Source: Ovis canadensis (taxonomy: Eukaryota; Chordata; Mammalia; Artiodactyla; Bovidae). From it: a DNA stretch of 64,000 nucleotides. Shown here one piece after another: positions 34,393 through 64,000 of this stretch; position 1 is the stretch's first letter; each line of letters begins with the position of its first letter. Location of the stretch: positions 47,966,501-48,030,500 of the forward strand of contig NC_091255.1 in the NCBI RefSeq assembly GCF_042477335.2, in the 5' to 3' direction. The notes under the pieces were generated by a model. That model did not search any database and was not told the origin of the DNA. It saw nothing but the letters and a program-made list of their open reading frames with translations. A program made the translations under genes and the position numbers.

Positions 34393-35567
34393 TGCTGCTG
34401 ATATTTTTTACTTTGAATGAGGGTGAACTATAGGTTTTCATTTGAAATGCTCTTCAGAAGCAACACCAACTCATCTCTAGGGCAGAACTCACTTAAAACC
34501 AGATTAGGTTTGGGAGCCTAAACTCTCTGCCCCAAGAATTTCTGGCAGATATAAAGTCCTTCCTTCCCGCGTCAGCTTCCTCTGTCCCAGTTGTTCTAGA
34601 GGTTTTGCTTTTCAACAGAATCCAACTGAAGTTCCCTGTTGGGTATGTTTCAAGAAGCTTCTCCCCACCTTATTTCTCTTTAATGGCTATAAAATTCCAG
34701 CTCAGAGGAGGCAAAAGTATTGATCATGCAGGCCCTGCCTTTGGAGGTACTGACTGGCACTGATGGAAGACCAGGCCAGTGAAGACAGTGGACACCCAAG
34801 CGTGCCACTGGAATGAGGAGCCCACCTGGTGGATGTGGCCACGCACAGCACGGCTCACCTGGTGGGCTGGGCTGCCAATGGATAAAGCCCGTGACATGGG
34901 CCACACACATGTTCAATGCAGAAACTAACTGGTTCTCAGCAGACAGGGCAAGTTGGGGGAGCGAAGCCTAAAAATGCAATCTGCCCGCAAGTTCTCTCTC
35001 CTCTCCTTTGGCTTTCTTCAGATGCCAGCATGCCAATCAGTGTTTTGCCGAAAGCGCTGGGAGCAGCCGTACTTGTGTGTAACAGATGGTGAGAACTCCT
35101 TCTCCAGACTTCTAGACCACAGAAGCTGGGGCAAAATACGCTGAATCCATAGCCATGAGGACCCGCTCTTGAATCTATGGACCCTGGAATGCGGTGGCCA
35201 CCATCAAGAGCTGGGTTCTCTTTGTCGTACACGGGGGCATTAGGCGATGGGGGCAGGGCATCTGTCCATCTCCAGGTGGGAAGGGACCTCTGAGGCAGCT
35301 CCAGAGTAGACCATTGAGAGACTCAGAATGGGAGACCCCTGGCACTGGTGATTGCTACTGGTTATTGTGGCTTTTCTGCCCCTGCTTCAATATCTGGGGT
35401 ATGATGGCCAAACTGTAGTGCAGGCACCGCAGACCACGGGCTCGTTTTCCCAGCCAGAGTGTGTTCAGAGGAGGCCAAGAAAAGTCATTTCTCTGCTTTG
35501 CTTTGACTCATGTGTTTTGAGGTCCCCGGGTCTTCCTTTGTACCCTTCCAAGGGAGACCTGGCGCTC

Positions 35568-64000
<28,433 letters not shown>

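Overview
The window is nuclear DNA from a ruminant, most likely a bovid and cattle-like. It is dense with repeats restricted to ruminants or artiodactyls: BOV-A2 and Bov-tA SINEs, BovB (RTE-type) LINE fragments and CHR-type SINEs. It also carries old mammalian repeats (L1, L2, MIR, MLT1-like LTR). No prokaryotic-style genes, operons or CRISPR arrays are present. The species is inferred from repeat families only.

Layout. Positions 1-34,150 look intergenic. They hold an ancient minus-strand L1 with an RPL36 processed pseudogene inside it, several solo LTRs of endogenous retroviruses, and a large inverted duplication (arms 9,591-11,440 and 17,806-19,935) around a 6.4 kb spacer containing a decayed BovB. 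From about 20,500 to 27,450 there is a thicket of nested retroelements. From about 27,450 to 34,150 lies mostly unique sequence with scattered SINEs and no recognisable gene.

From 35,568 to the right edge the minus strand carries the 3' half of one real gene, PLXDC1 (plexin domain containing 1, TEM7). Eight coding exons are recognisable with correct splice sites and matching phases. They are 63,906-64,000 (cut by the window edge), 54,824-54,919, 51,320-51,401, 47,930-47,990, 46,484-46,619, 40,015-40,050, 37,037-37,197 and 35,568-35,687 (stop codon). Together they encode the end of the extracellular region, the PSI (plexin repeat) domain, an acidic and Ser/Thr-rich stalk, the single transmembrane helix and the short cytoplasmic tail. 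In human the orthologue lies on 17q12, so bovine chromosome 19 is the expected location (inference).

Points most worth a second look: (1) the inverted duplication has a 627 bp inner core that reads as identical between arms while the outer parts have diverged clearly, which suggests arm-to-arm gene conversion; (2) a second inverted duplication inside PLXDC1 introns brackets exactly three exons (279 nt, frame-neutral, containing the PSI domain), a plausible set-up for a circular RNA or block skipping; (3) an intronic mariner-type hairpin resembles the ruminant miR-2284/2285 family; (4) two solo LTRs of one family, each with its own 4 bp target-site duplication, lie in direct orientation either side of the last two PLXDC1 exons; (5) several multi-layer retroelement nests give a relative insertion chronology.
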